Of a DNA stretch of 64,000 bases, positions 34,875-43,712 are shown in pieces (within the stretch, counting starts at the first letter, position 1; each line of letters begins with the position of its first letter). The stretch covers positions 248,001 to 312,000 of the forward strand of contig NZ_JACLYU010000001.1 of assembly GCF_016899725.1 (NCBI RefSeq), in the 5' to 3' direction. The notes beneath the pieces were generated by a model. It ran no database searches. It was not told the DNA's origin and was given only the letters and a program-made list of their open reading frames with translations. This stretch comes from Bifidobacterium pullorum subsp. saeculare (GTDB lineage: Bacteria; Actinomycetota; Actinomycetes; Actinomycetales; Bifidobacteriaceae). Both the position numbers and the translations under genes were made by a program.

Positions 34875-37568
34875 TCAGCGCGCGGCGAGCCGGACCGCGA
34901 GTGCCACCGAACCGACGTTGTAGCCGGAGCATGCGTACCGTGCGTATGCTCCGGCTTCGTCGTCCCCGGGGGCGAGCGCGACGATGAGCGGCGTCTTCGA
35001 CGGGTCCACGAAGCTGGTCCGGGCGAGGCGTTCGGCGGTGCGTGCGTCGCAGTGCCACGGCCGCGTCTCGAAGGGCAGCCGGGCGAGCATGCCGGCGAGC
35101 GCCTCGGCCACGGGGGCGTCGGCGGGGGTGAGCGCGAGCACCGGGCGTACCGCCGTGAGCGCCGCCGGGTCGTCCGCACCCAGCTGGATGAGCTCGTCGA
35201 GCACATGCATGCTCGGTTCGGAGCCGTGGGCGTCGAGCACGAACAGCACGGCGGGGCCGTCGGCGGCGAGCGGCGTCAGCGAAGTGGCGGCGCCGTCGGC
35301 TCCGGTCAGCGGCAGATCCTCGAGCGGCAGCCGTTCGAGCAGCTGGTCCTCGCGCGGTTCGCGGAAGGCGAGCGGCATCCGCGTCACAGGGGAGCCGGCG
35401 CCGAGCGCGAAGCGGCGGACGGCGGCGAGCTGCCCGCCGTCAGGCAGGCGCACGGTGGTCACCAGCCGGTAGTCGCCGGGGGCGAGCGTCAGTTCCATCC
35501 GGCCGTCATGCCAGGGCGTCCGTCCGAGGTCGAGGGTGGTCCAGTCGGTGCCGTGCCCGGTCGCGCCGAGGCGGCCGAGCGTGAAGTCGACGCCGTGGCG
35601 CGGCGGCCGGGCGGCGTCGGGGGCGACGAGGGCGAACGGCACGAGGCCGGCCCGGGGCGCGTCGGAGGCGGAGCCGGCGCGGCGCGCGTCGACGAAGGCG
35701 GTGCCGTCGAACCACTGCGGCTGGCCGGTCACCGGGTCGAGCCGGGCGGGCACGCCGAGCGCGCGGCAGATGGCCACGAAGGCGAGCGCCGCCTCCTCGG
35801 CCGTGCCGCGGCGCGCCGTCAGGAAGGTGGAGGCGGCCACGGGCGGCACCTCCTCGCACGACGGCACCGTCGCATACGAGTCGAGCAGGGCGCACAGCGC
35901 GCGCGGCTGGCGGCGCGCCAGGCCGCGGCCGGTGTCGTCGATCATCCGCTGCAGGGCGCGGCGGTCGCCGGCCAGTTCCTCGTGGGCCACGCGCGGATCA
36001 AGCACATGGTCGACGACCATGCCCAGGCGTTCGCCTTCGGGAAGCTTGGCAAGCGCATCCGCGGCGAAGCCCCGCACGGCCATCGCGCCGCCGAGGGCGT
36101 CCTCGAGCACCGCGCCGGACACGTCGCACAGGTCCTTGGCGCTCAGCGCGGTCAGCAGGCGGATGCGCAGCATGCGGTCGGCTTCGTCGCCGGCGGCGGC
36201 GAGGAACGCCTCGACCACCGGCCAGTTGCCGCCGGCCTGGCGCAGCAGCCGGGGCACGTCGGGATCGGTCAGTCCGTCCGCCTCGGCGCGGCGCAGCGCC
36301 TCGTCGGCGAAGCGGGCGAGGCGTGCCACGCGGCGGCGTTCGGCCCCGGCGGCGCGCGCGGCGCTGGCCTGGCGTTCCTCGGGCGTCGCGTCGGCGGCGC
36401 GCGAGGGGCCGCCGGCCGGTGCGGCGAAGGTCATCGGCCGCCACCCCTGCGGCAGTGTGGCGGACGTGTCGGCGGCCTGTGGGGACGTAGCATCGGCGGC
36501 GATCCGTCCGTCGAGCGTCACCGACGCCGTGGCGGTCCCGTCGGCGCCGCAGGCCGCGGTGTCGGCGATTGTCTCGCCGAAGTCGCCGTCGAGGGAGGCG
36601 TGCACGAGCACGGTGCCGCGGCCCAGTTCGAGGCGGGCGCGGCCGTCGGCGTCGGCGGCCAGCGTGGCCAGGGGGAAGAGCTCGGCGCCGTTGGGCAGTT
36701 CGAAGGCCACCAGCGCGCCAGCGGCCGGCGAGCCGTCGGCGCGGCGCACCGTCACCTCCAGCGGGGTGGTCGGCGCATAGGAGGCGGTGAGGTTCTCCAA
36801 CAGCACGCCGCCGCGACAGCCCGCGTCCGCCGAGGCGTCCACCGTGCCGGTCGTGTAGTCGCAGAACACGCGCGCATGCACGAGCATCGCGCGGGAGGCG
36901 GCGCGGTCGAACCAACCGCGGTCCAGGCGCTCCTCGGGCTCGCAGGCGCCTAGGAAACGCCATGTGCCGTCCACCAGTGCCTCCACCCAGGCGTGGTTGT
37001 CGTCGCAATGCGCCCAGCGCGGCGTGTACACCTGGCGGGCAGGGATGCCGATCGCGCGCAGCGCGTGCACCAGCAGCGTGCTCTCCTCGCCGCAGCGGCC
37101 GACGCCGCGGTTGAGCGTGCCGTACGGGCCGAGCGTGCGCTCGTCGGAGGGCGAATAAGTCAGATGCTCGGCGCACCAGGTGTTCGTCTCCACCACGGCG
37201 CGCGCGGCGTCCAGGCCCTCCACGCGGTCGGCCAGATCGTCGAAGATGCGCTCGCGGCAGGGCTCCAGACGCTCGTTGTTCACCCGCGGCCAGAACACGT
37301 AGTGCACGAACACGTCCTCCGGCAGCGCGCGGGTCCACGGCATCGTGGCGCGCAGCGTCAGCGCATGGTCCACGTAATCGAGCAGCGTGTCCGCCGGACG
37401 GTCCGTCAGGTCGGTCAGCGGCAGCGTGCCCATGAGCAGCGCCATCAGCGTGCGGCGGTCGCCTTGCAGCGATTCGGGGAGCGCCACCGCGGCGGCGGCG
37501 AGTTCGGGGCCGCGCGCGGCGAGACGCCGGGCGGCGTAGTCGGCCAAGGCGGGGGAGAGGATGGGCAT
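34875..37568 (-). CDS. Large transglutaminase-like protein
   Basis: 897 residues, no signal peptide and no membrane helix. A transglutaminase-like core at about 120-225 has the Cys (GRCGEEST, Cys159), His (CDDNHAWVE, His192) and following Gly-Trp-Arg-Phe region with a downstream acidic residue. Next is a carboxypeptidase-regulatory/Ig-like domain (PLEVTVRRADGSPAAGALV, about 275-350), a helical middle, a second degenerate transglutaminase-like segment (GTAEEAALAFVAICRALGVPA) lacking the catalytic set, and a C-terminal thioredoxin-like region. The substrate is unknown; such cytoplasmic proteins may be peptidases. It converges on the peptide transporter and is followed by NUDIX and aminopeptidase P genes on the same strand. 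Confidence 0.75.
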   Translation of the reverse strand: MPILSPALADYAARRLAARGPELAAAAVALPESLQGDRRTLMALLMGTLPLTDLTDRPADTLLDYVDHALTLRATMPWTRALPEDVFVHYVFWPRVNNERLEPCRERIFDDLADRVEGLDAARAVVETNTWCAEHLTYSPSDERTLGPYGTLNRGVGRCGEESTLLVHALRAIGIPARQVYTPRWAHCDDNHAWVEALVDGTWRFLGACEPEERLDRGWFDRAASRAMLVHARVFCDYTTGTVDASADAGCRGGVLLENLTASYAPTTPLEVTVRRADGSPAAGALVAFELPNGAELFPLATLAADADGRARLELGRGTVLVHASLDGDFGETIADTAACGADGTATASVTLDGRIAADATSPQAADTSATLPQGWRPMTFAAPAGGPSRAADATPEERQASAARAAGAERRRVARLARFADEALRRAEADGLTDPDVPRLLRQAGGNWPVVEAFLAAAGDEADRMLRIRLLTALSAKDLCDVSGAVLEDALGGAMAVRGFAADALAKLPEGERLGMVVDHVLDPRVAHEELAGDRRALQRMIDDTGRGLARRQPRALCALLDSYATVPSCEEVPPVAASTFLTARRGTAEEAALAFVAICRALGVPARLDPVTGQPQWFDGTAFVDARRAGSASDAPRAGLVPFALVAPDAARPPRHGVDFTLGRLGATGHGTDWTTLDLGRTPWHDGRMELTLAPGDYRLVTTVRLPDGGQLAAVRRFALGAGSPVTRMPLAFREPREDQLLERLPLEDLPLTGADGAATSLTPLAADGPAVLFVLDAHGSEPSMHVLDELIQLGADDPAALTAVRPVLALTPADAPVAEALAGMLARLPFETRPWHCDARTAERLARTSFVDPSKTPLIVALAPGDDEAGAYARYACSGYNVGSVALAVRLAAR

Positions 37569-37605
37569 GGTGCCTCCAGAACGACGGTCGGTGCGGTGGG
37601 CCGCG

Positions 37606-38127
37606 TCAGTGCTGCTCGCCGTCGGCGACGAACAGCGCGTGGGCGTCTCCGGCGGCCTTGTTGGCCAGGTAGCGGCGGAACAGGGCCAGCCGTTCCACCG
37701 TGCTGGCCGCCAGCGGCGAAGGCAGGTCGTCGAGGTCGAACCAGCCGACCGCGAGGCTTTCGTCGTCGCCGACGAAGGGCTCGGCGTTGCCGCCGGGTTT
37801 CAGGGCGCACAGGAAGGAATGGTCCATGTACTGCGCGCGGTCGCCGTTGGCGTAGGTGAGCACCTTGGGGCTGGAGGTCACGGCCACCAGGTCGGTGACC
37901 ACCACGTCCACGCCGGTCTCCTCCTTGACCTCGCGCACCACCGTGTCCGCCGGCTGCTCGCCGGGCTCATTGATGCCGTACACCATCGCCCACTCGCCGG
38001 TGTCCGAGCGGCGGCCCAGCAGGATGCGGCCGTCGTCGCGGCGCACCATGCCGGTCACCCCCATCATCCAAAGCAGGTCATGCCCGATCTTGGCACGCAG
38101 GTCGAGCACAAACTGTGGCGTCGCCAT
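37606..38127 (-). CDS. NUDIX hydrolase
   Basis: 173 residues. The NUDIX box is complete in canonical spacing: Gly, five residues, Glu, seven residues, then REVKEETGV. Residues before it (GVTGMVRRDDGRILLGRRSD) are typical of ADP-ribose or nucleoside-diphosphate-linked substrates, but the substrate cannot be told. Start at 38127 with GGAAAGGA upstream; that site is the arm of a palindrome at 38135-38156. Confidence 0.88.
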   Translation of the reverse strand: MATPQFVLDLRAKIGHDLLWMMGVTGMVRRDDGRILLGRRSDTGEWAMVYGINEPGEQPADTVVREVKEETGVDVVVTDLVAVTSSPKVLTYANGDRAQYMDHSFLCALKPGGNAEPFVGDDESLAVGWFDLDDLPSPLAASTVERLALFRRYLANKAAGDAHALFVADGEQH

Positions 38128-38134
38128 GGTCGTT

Positions 38135-38156
38135 CCTTTCCAAGGTCTTGGAAAGG
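38135..38156. promoter_or_regulatory. 10-bp palindrome covering the NUDIX ribosome-binding site
   Basis: CCTTTCCAAG (38135-38144), two bases, CTTGGAAAGG (38147-38156). Read on the minus strand the right-hand product GGAAAGG is the ribosome site of the NUDIX gene, so the hairpin could hide it in the mRNA, or the palindrome could bind a dimeric regulator. Confidence 0.5.
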
Positions 38157-38209
38157 ACGCCCGGCCAGACGCCCTCCCCAAGACCCCTATCGTGCGGACT
38201 GATGCCGGA

Positions 38210-39805
38210 TCACCGGGCCTTGGCGGCCATGGCGGCCATCCACTGCTCGACGTCCTCGGGCTTCTTCGGAATGTCGATGGACAGCCATTCGGGGCCCTGC
38301 TCGGTCATGAGCACGTCGTCCTCGATGCGCACGCCGATGCCGCGGAACTCCGGCGGCACCAGCAGGTCGTTCTCCTTGAAGTACAGGCCCGGCTCGATGG
38401 TGAAGATCATGCCCGGGCGGATCTCGGCGCCCTGGTACGACTCGTAGCGGGCCTGCGCGCAGTCGTGCACGTCCAGGCCCAGATGATGGGCGCAGCCGCA
38501 GGCGTGCCAGCGGCGGTGCTGCTGGCCTTCGGGGGAGAGCGACTCCTCCACGCTCACCGGCAGGATGCCCCAGGCGTGCAGCTGCTCGGCCAGCACGCGC
38601 ATCACCGCATGGTGGATGTCCGAGTAGGTGGCGCCCACCTGCGCGGCCTCGAAGCCGGCGGCCTGGGCGCGCAGCACGGTGCAGTAGATCTCCTTCTGCA
38701 GCGGGGTGAAATGGCCGTTGGTCGGGAAGGTGCGCGTGATGTCCGCCGTGTATAGGGAGTCGGTCTCTACGCCCGCGTCGATGAGCAGCATGTCGCCGGA
38801 CTTGACGACGCCGGTGTTGCGCATCCAGTGCAGGATCGGGGCGTGCGGGCCGGAGGCGATGATCGTGTCGTAGCCGACCTCGTTGCCGTCCTCGCGGGAC
38901 ACGGCGTTGAACGCGCCCTCGAGCATGCGCTCCGAGCGCGGCTGGTCGAGCGCCTCGGGCAGCTTCATGAGGATATGGTCGAACCCGCGCTTCGTGGCCG
39001 CGATGGCCTTGCGCATCTCGCCGATCTCGTAGGCGTCCTTGGTCATGCGCGCCTCGGCGGCGACCTCGTGCAGCTTGTCGTCGGCGGCCGTGTTGCTGTC
39101 CGGATCGGCGAAGCCATTCGCCTCGCGCACGCCCTCGACCATCGCGGTGATGGCCGGGTCCGCCTCGCGCACCACGCGCACGCGCACCGCGCCCGCCTCC
39201 GCGCCCACGTCCTTGGACAGCGCGTCGGCCAGCTGGGCGATGTCATGGGTCTCCAGGCCGGTCATCGCGGCCAGCTCCTTGACGCCGGCGCGCGGACCCA
39301 CCCAGTATTCGCCGTAGTGGGCGTTCGTGTAATAGTCGGCGGTGGAGTTGTCCGCGCGCGGGGCCACGAACAACTCGGCCGTGTGGGTCTGGCCGGCCTT
39401 GGCCTCCGGGGAGTCCGGATCCACCGGGTTGAGCACGAGCACGGCGCCCGCCTCGTAGTCCTGGCCCAGGCCCGTGTAGTAGGCGAAGGTCGTGTCCGGG
39501 CGGAAGGCGTAGTCGCAGTCGTTGTTGCGCACCTTCGGCTGGCCGGCGGGGATCACCAGGCGCTCGCCGGGGAAGTGGGCGCCCAGGGCCTTGAGACGGG
39601 CACCGATGTACTTCGAGGATTCCAGCGGCTCGATGGCCGGCTCCTGGTTGTCCCAGCCGGTGGTCATGAACTCGCGGAAGGTCTCGCCGGTGGGGCGCAG
39701 CGTGCGGTTGTTCACCCGGTCCGCATTCGGTTGGTCGTCTCCCGGAGCCGCAGCCGCCTCGCGCGCCTCGTATTCCCTGTCCTTGTCGGTGATCACATCG
39801 CTCAC
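38210..39805 (-). CDS. pepP: Xaa-Pro aminopeptidase (aminopeptidase P, M24B)
   Basis: 531 residues from GTG 39805, chosen because AGGAGG lies seven bases upstream; ATG 39835 would add ten residues. It has an N-terminal creatinase-like domain (RNNDCDYAFRPDTTFAYYTGL) and a C-terminal pita-bread domain with metal ligands in LIDAGVETDSLYTADITRTFP, CAHHLGLDVHD and MIFTIEPGLYF plus the last Glu in RIEDDVLMT. It removes the N-terminal residue before proline, useful with the nearby peptide transporter. Confidence 0.93.
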   Translation of the reverse strand: MSDVITDKDREYEAREAAAAPGDDQPNADRVNNRTLRPTGETFREFMTTGWDNQEPAIEPLESSKYIGARLKALGAHFPGERLVIPAGQPKVRNNDCDYAFRPDTTFAYYTGLGQDYEAGAVLVLNPVDPDSPEAKAGQTHTAELFVAPRADNSTADYYTNAHYGEYWVGPRAGVKELAAMTGLETHDIAQLADALSKDVGAEAGAVRVRVVREADPAITAMVEGVREANGFADPDSNTAADDKLHEVAAEARMTKDAYEIGEMRKAIAATKRGFDHILMKLPEALDQPRSERMLEGAFNAVSREDGNEVGYDTIIASGPHAPILHWMRNTGVVKSGDMLLIDAGVETDSLYTADITRTFPTNGHFTPLQKEIYCTVLRAQAAGFEAAQVGATYSDIHHAVMRVLAEQLHAWGILPVSVEESLSPEGQQHRRWHACGCAHHLGLDVHDCAQARYESYQGAEIRPGMIFTIEPGLYFKENDLLVPPEFRGIGVRIEDDVLMTEQGPEWLSIDIPKKPEDVEQWMAAMAAKAR

Positions 39806-39835
39806 CTTGGTGCCTCCTGTCGCTTCGGATGCCAT

Positions 39836-40086
39836 ATTCCGCGCACCATCCTACCGCGCCTCGCAGCGTTTCCAGTTTCGATTATTCCCGGGTCCGTATG
39901 TACGTGCATGAGTTTTTTCTCTCAGTTCTTCTGCGTCATGGCGAGCAGTTCAGTCATGGCAAAACTGTCCATTCGGATGACAGAACGCTGTGGCAGGGAG
40001 ATGCGTGACGCCGTAGCATGGGGAGGGTACATGACGGGTACCATCCGCACCTGTCATGCAGAGATCTCTCCAATGGAGGTGAGCAT
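39836..40086. other. 250-bp divergent gap before the lipoprotein gene
   Basis: No gene is seen. Composition changes here to AT-richer sequence that continues to about 42.9 kb. GTCATGGC occurs twice near 39937 and 39955. A strong GGAGGTG (40074-40080) serves the lipoprotein start. Confidence 0.4.
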
Positions 40087-40644
40087 ATGCGTAGCTGCAT
40101 CATTCGCCGTGCACTGGTTGGTATGACGATAACGGCATGTCTGGTTGGCCTGTCTGCCTGTGAAGGAATGCATGACACTTCTGCGGAGCAGCGCTCTGTA
40201 CCTGCCGCCGGTGATCAATCTGAATCGGAGGCAGCAGCGAAGCGTGCAGCCCGGGACTTCACCATACGGGCGTTGACCGCATATGAGCAGGCCTATGATT
40301 TCGATGACGACATGGTTCCTGCGCGGCTTTTGGGGAAAGCCTCGACGAACGGCAACAGTGATATTCCGCTACGTTCACCGGTCGGAGCTGTTGGAGCTGA
40401 CACAACGTATTACGTTGCCTATCTGTGCAAGCAGCCGTCGCAGGCGTCATTCTCATTGTCTCTGAAACGCGGTGATGAGCGGCGTCGTCTCATTCTGCAC
40501 GAGGCATGCATGGGTGGTGTGGAGTCGATTGAATATCCGGTGTCGCGATTTCCTGATGCTACATCACTGTCTATTCACGCTTCTGACGGCACGCGTCTTG
40601 TTATAGCTATGTACGAAAGAACAGAACAAAAAGGAATGGAATAA
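40087..40644 (+). CDS. Putative lipoprotein of unknown function
   Basis: 185 residues from ATG 40087 with GGAGGTG upstream. A basic N-terminus (MRSCIIRR), a hydrophobic stretch and lipobox LSAC (Cys about residue 24) predict a lipoprotein. The rest is soluble with no motif I recognise. Its stop overlaps the start of the next, broken gene. Codon use is AT-richer than in the surrounding chromosome, as in the adjacent two-component genes, suggesting a shared acquired module. Confidence 0.7.
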   Translation: MRSCIIRRALVGMTITACLVGLSACEGMHDTSAEQRSVPAAGDQSESEAAAKRAARDFTIRALTAYEQAYDFDDDMVPARLLGKASTNGNSDIPLRSPVGAVGADTTYYVAYLCKQPSQASFSLSLKRGDERRRLILHEACMGGVESIEYPVSRFPDATSLSIHASDGTRLVIAMYERTEQKGME

Positions 40645-41106
40645 TGAACAAGCGGAATAGGCTCAAGGCTTGGTCTCTGTTATTGCCTTGGTGTGTTCTC
40701 TGACTATGGTTCAGGGTGCGTCTGCTACGGAAATGACTACGCGTTCATGCCTGGAGCTATCAGTGGCTCAACTTCAGCTGATTTCTGGGCCGTGGCACAT
40801 GCTCAGGTTGCAGCATTTCTTGCAAAATCAAATACTGTAACAGTAAGCCAGACTCGGAGTTGGAAGAATACATCAAAGACTACAAAATGGGTGCAATTAG
40901 GTGCACGTGGATACGCTTTTAATTATGTGACAGAAAGTAATCAGGGAACAGGAATAGTGATGGACATGGTCCATTCCCCGTCATCGGTATTGACACATAT
41001 GGTGCCGTTACATGAATCGACGAGGAAACGCAAGGACTCCGGCGTGGGGATAAGTTCATTGTCGAACGATTCTCCGCGCCGGATTGCGTTTGCAGCAAGG
41101 ATATGA
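40644..41106 (+). pseudogene. Secreted protein gene broken by two frameshifts in its signal-peptide region
   Basis: From ATG 40644 the frame starts MNKRNRLK and stops at codon 20. Shifting frame near 40665-40668 gives GLVSVIALVCSLTMVQGASA, a convincing signal peptide ending Ala-x-Ala. Shifting again near 40729-40733 gives NDYAFMPGAISGSTSADFW and a mature part reading on to 41106. Each repair needs one added base. The mature domain is not recognised. Its 3' end overlaps the histidine kinase relic on the other strand, so the true end is uncertain. Sequencing error is an alternative. Confidence 0.6.
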
Positions 41107-42187
41107 GCAGTGTTGCCGTGACCGACAACAGTGAGTACATAACGTCCTGGCTCCCCGTGTTTCATGATGTTGTTGGTGATCTCCAGCACTATCGATGTTA
41201 TAGCCTGCAGAACAGGCATATTCCTGCTGCGGTCGAAATCGACGTGTATGGAACCTGTGAATCCTAGCGAAGCAAGACGTTGCCGTTGTCTTGCGAGTAT
41301 GTGCTCGAATGTATCTGATGATTTCATGGCAAGCAGGGAATCAGCATCCGGCTGAGGAATCTGATTCGCTGTGGCAACGGCTGGTTGGGTTTCAACATGT
41401 ACGTAAGCTTCGGCAGACAGATATTGCGAAGTATCGCGCAATGGATTGAGCACTTCAGCGCGCAGCTCGTACAGGGCATCTTCCAGGACCTGTGACACGC
41501 GTGAACATATTGCCGGGCATCAGAAGAGGACTTATCCATGCCTGTCTGGCACAGACGGATGGCATAGGATAATGAACCGGCTGTTGAATCATGCAATGTG
41601 TGAGCGACGCGGAGACGCTCTTGTTGCTGCCTGATACGTTCCTGCGTGACTTCTGCTTCTGATTGGAGTGTGGTGATACGTTGACGCCAACGTGCTGCAG
41701 CACCACCGCCCACAGCAACCATGTAGGTCGCCGCCAGTGATATTGTTCCGGTGCCGGGGGCTGACTGCTCCAGCAGTGGGGAAATCAGCGTTGTCAGTGT
41801 GCACAGACCGCCCAATGTTATGGCGAGTGTCATATTGATTGAATATGCAAGTCTGACGAGTGAAAGCCAGACTCCCCAGAGCATCGTTGGTCCGTTGATC
41901 TCGCAGGGGACCAGGGATTCTGCGACGCACAGCAGGGCCAGCATGATACAGTACGGCCGGGGTTGTACTGCAGAACAGAGCAGCAGCATCGCATAGAGGG
42001 CAGCAAAAATACCATCAATTACAGTCAGATTGCGATACGACACAACTAGCTCGCAGGCGAAAATCATAAGGCACATGGCGGCTGGTATGCCATCGACTGC
42101 GCGTCTGCGAAGCTGATTGATATGTGACGGTGATTTTTTGTGGCGAACAGTATGGCGAACAACTGGTCTGAATCTCATCGAAGCCAT
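40941..42187 (-). pseudogene. Sensor histidine kinase (HisKA_3 type), frameshifted
   Basis: The first part (from ATG 42187) has five or six membrane helices and the dimerisation motif VAHTLHDSTAGSLSYAI with the phospho-acceptor His. Near 41497 the frame is lost (VHAC...); one added base would continue into SQVLEDALYELRAEVL and an ATPase domain with N-box EITNNIMKHGEPG, ending at 40941. The C-terminal frame alone (from 41498) has no H-box. Its start overlaps the response regulator end by 13 bp, so the pair was co-translated. As read, the kinase is split. Confidence 0.75.
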
Positions 42188-42792
42188 CCGTTATCAATAC
42201 TTATGGCAATAGCCTCGGTGCGGTTATGCGCATGAAGCTTGCGGAAAGCCCGTTGCGCATGCGTTTTGGCGGTTGTGACGCTGATACTGAGCTGTCTGGC
42301 AATGCTATCTGTTGTTTTTCCCTCGGCATAAAGGCGCAGCACTTCACGTTCCATGGCAGACAGGGGGTTGACTGTTGGGACGTTGATGTTCCACTGTGCA
42401 ATTTGAGGAATGCCTGCTGCGTGCCCCATGGCGCGTACTAGCGTAGGAACAGGTGCTTCTTTAGGCAGTATTGCAGAAAATCCCCGTGGGGGATTCCCGT
42501 CACACAATGACTGATCAAATGCAGTAATGCCTGTGATGGCGATCGGTATATGTGCTGCACAAAGCTGTTCTGCCAGAGTTGCACCATTCATTTCCGGCAT
42601 TTCCATATCGGTAAGCAGTACCTGTGACCGCGTGTTAGCAGCAAGACATTCCTGCAGTGCGAGATTGGCTGAAGTCACAGCCCAGAGAACATCCACCGGA
42701 GCACGATATCGCTCAAAACCATGGCGGATCGCGTCCAGTACCAGCACGTCATTGTCCACAATTCCCGTGGTCAGCCGCTGTTGTCCGCTCAT
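42175..42792 (-). CDS. NarL/LuxR-type response regulator
   Basis: 205 residues from ATG 42792 (AGAGGT seven bases away; ATG 42801 is possible). A receiver domain with acidic pocket IVDND, the phospho-acceptor Asp in LLTDMEMPEMNGATL, and Lys in ILPKE. The C-terminal LuxR domain reads PLSAMEREVLRLYAEGKTTD and SVTTAKTHAQRAFRKL. It is the partner of the following membrane kinase and lies in the AT-richer island with the lipoprotein and secreted protein, its likely targets. Confidence 0.9.
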   Translation of the reverse strand: MSGQQRLTTGIVDNDVLVLDAIRHGFERYRAPVDVLWAVTSANLALQECLAANTRSQVLLTDMEMPEMNGATLAEQLCAAHIPIAITGITAFDQSLCDGNPPRGFSAILPKEAPVPTLVRAMGHAAGIPQIAQWNINVPTVNPLSAMEREVLRLYAEGKTTDSIARQLSISVTTAKTHAQRAFRKLHAHNRTEAIAISIDNGWLR

Positions 42793-42942
42793 GTCATGCA
42801 CCTCTTAAACATTTTGCCGGTGTGCAGTTGGGATGATTCCACCCATCATCACTGTGGGAAACGGATGCATGTTCATTGCGGTATAGAGATGAATTGAACA
42901 GTACAGATGACTTGCAGCTTTATTGCAGCGCAGGTGCTGTCG

Positions 42943-43461
42943 TCAGAACGTCAGGCGCATCTGGTGCCAGGCGACGTTGCCGTGGGTGGAGGAGGACATG
43001 CCCTCGTCAAGGAAGCCGAGGCGGGCGTAGAAGCCGACGAGACGGTCCTTGCAGGTGAACACCAGGCCGGTGCGGCCGGCGGCGCGGTCGTCGGCGATGA
43101 CCTGCCGCAGCAGACGGGTGGCGTGGCCATGGCCTTGGCGGGCGGGGGCGGTGTCGACGCCGAAGATCATCCGCCAGGCGCCGTTCGGGTCATGCATGCC
43201 CGGATCGTCGTACATGGCGTCGGTCAGGTCGGACAGGTCGGTGGCGAAGCCGTTGACCATGGCGACGAGTTCGCCGTCCGCGGTCCCGCCGCCCTCCGTG
43301 GTCCCGTCGACGAGCAGCCAGAAGCCGTCGGGGTACGCGGCCAGCCGACCGCGCAGGGACTCGCGGCCCGCGGCCTCGGCTGCGGGGAAACAGGCGGCCT
43401 CCAACGCGGCGACGGCATCCAGATCATCCAACGTAGCATGGCGAATCAGCATGGACACCAT
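42943..43461 (-). CDS. GNAT-family N-acetyltransferase
   Basis: 172 residues from ATG 43461, or 169 from the internal ATG at 43452 (MLIRHATLDDLDAV). The acetyl-CoA-binding motif A is FGVDTAPARQGHGHATRLL (Q/R-x-x-G-x-G/A form), followed by FTCKDRLVGFYARLGFLDEG. The substrate is unknown. Composition returns to the GC-rich host type here. Its 5' end abuts an antitoxin relic on the opposite strand. Confidence 0.85.
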   Translation of the reverse strand: MVSMLIRHATLDDLDAVAALEAACFPAAEAAGRESLRGRLAAYPDGFWLLVDGTTEGGGTADGELVAMVNGFATDLSDLTDAMYDDPGMHDPNGAWRMIFGVDTAPARQGHGHATRLLRQVIADDRAAGRTGLVFTCKDRLVGFYARLGFLDEGMSSSTHGNVAWHQMRLTF

Positions 43462-43472
43462 GGTACGGCGCG

Positions 43473-43584
43473 GCGTCTCGGCACCACCTCGGCGGACGCC
43501 TTGCGCATGTTCATCACGACGTTCAACGAGGAGGGCGGATTCCCCTATCCCGTGCGCCTCAGCCGGGAGGAAGCCGTGCCATGA
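43473..43584 (+). pseudogene. 3' remnant of a RelB/DinJ-type antitoxin gene
   Basis: In frame to a TGA at 43582-43584 the sequence reads LGTTSADALRMFITTFNEE, then GGFPYPVRLS. This matches the conserved C-terminal part of RelB/DinJ antitoxins (LGxTxSDAIRMF, then a Gly/Pro-rich end). The 5' half with the ribbon-helix-helix start is missing, and no RelE/YafQ toxin follows. It is therefore a decayed toxin-antitoxin fragment. Confidence 0.6.
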
Positions 43585-43665
43585 GCTGCTCGCCCTGCCG
43601 TCCTAGGCTGCGCCGGACCGCCTGTCCGCCGAGGGCGAGGCGTAGGCGACGGCCGCTGGAACCGC

Positions 43666-43671
43666 TAGAAT
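43666..43671 (+). promoter_or_regulatory. Candidate -10 element of folC
   Basis: TAGAAT about 42 bp before the folC start; a GC hairpin (GCCCGCCCCCGGGC) lies between. No clear -35. Confidence 0.35.
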
Positions 43672-43712
43672 GACGTGAGGCGCCCGCCCCCGGGCGCACG
43701 AGACGAAGGAGC

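Noticed and set aside
35052..36953. Plus-strand open frame of 633 codons opposite the transglutaminase-like gene
   Set aside because: Gly/Ala/Arg/Val-rich shadow; the minus-strand gene has clear domains and motifs.
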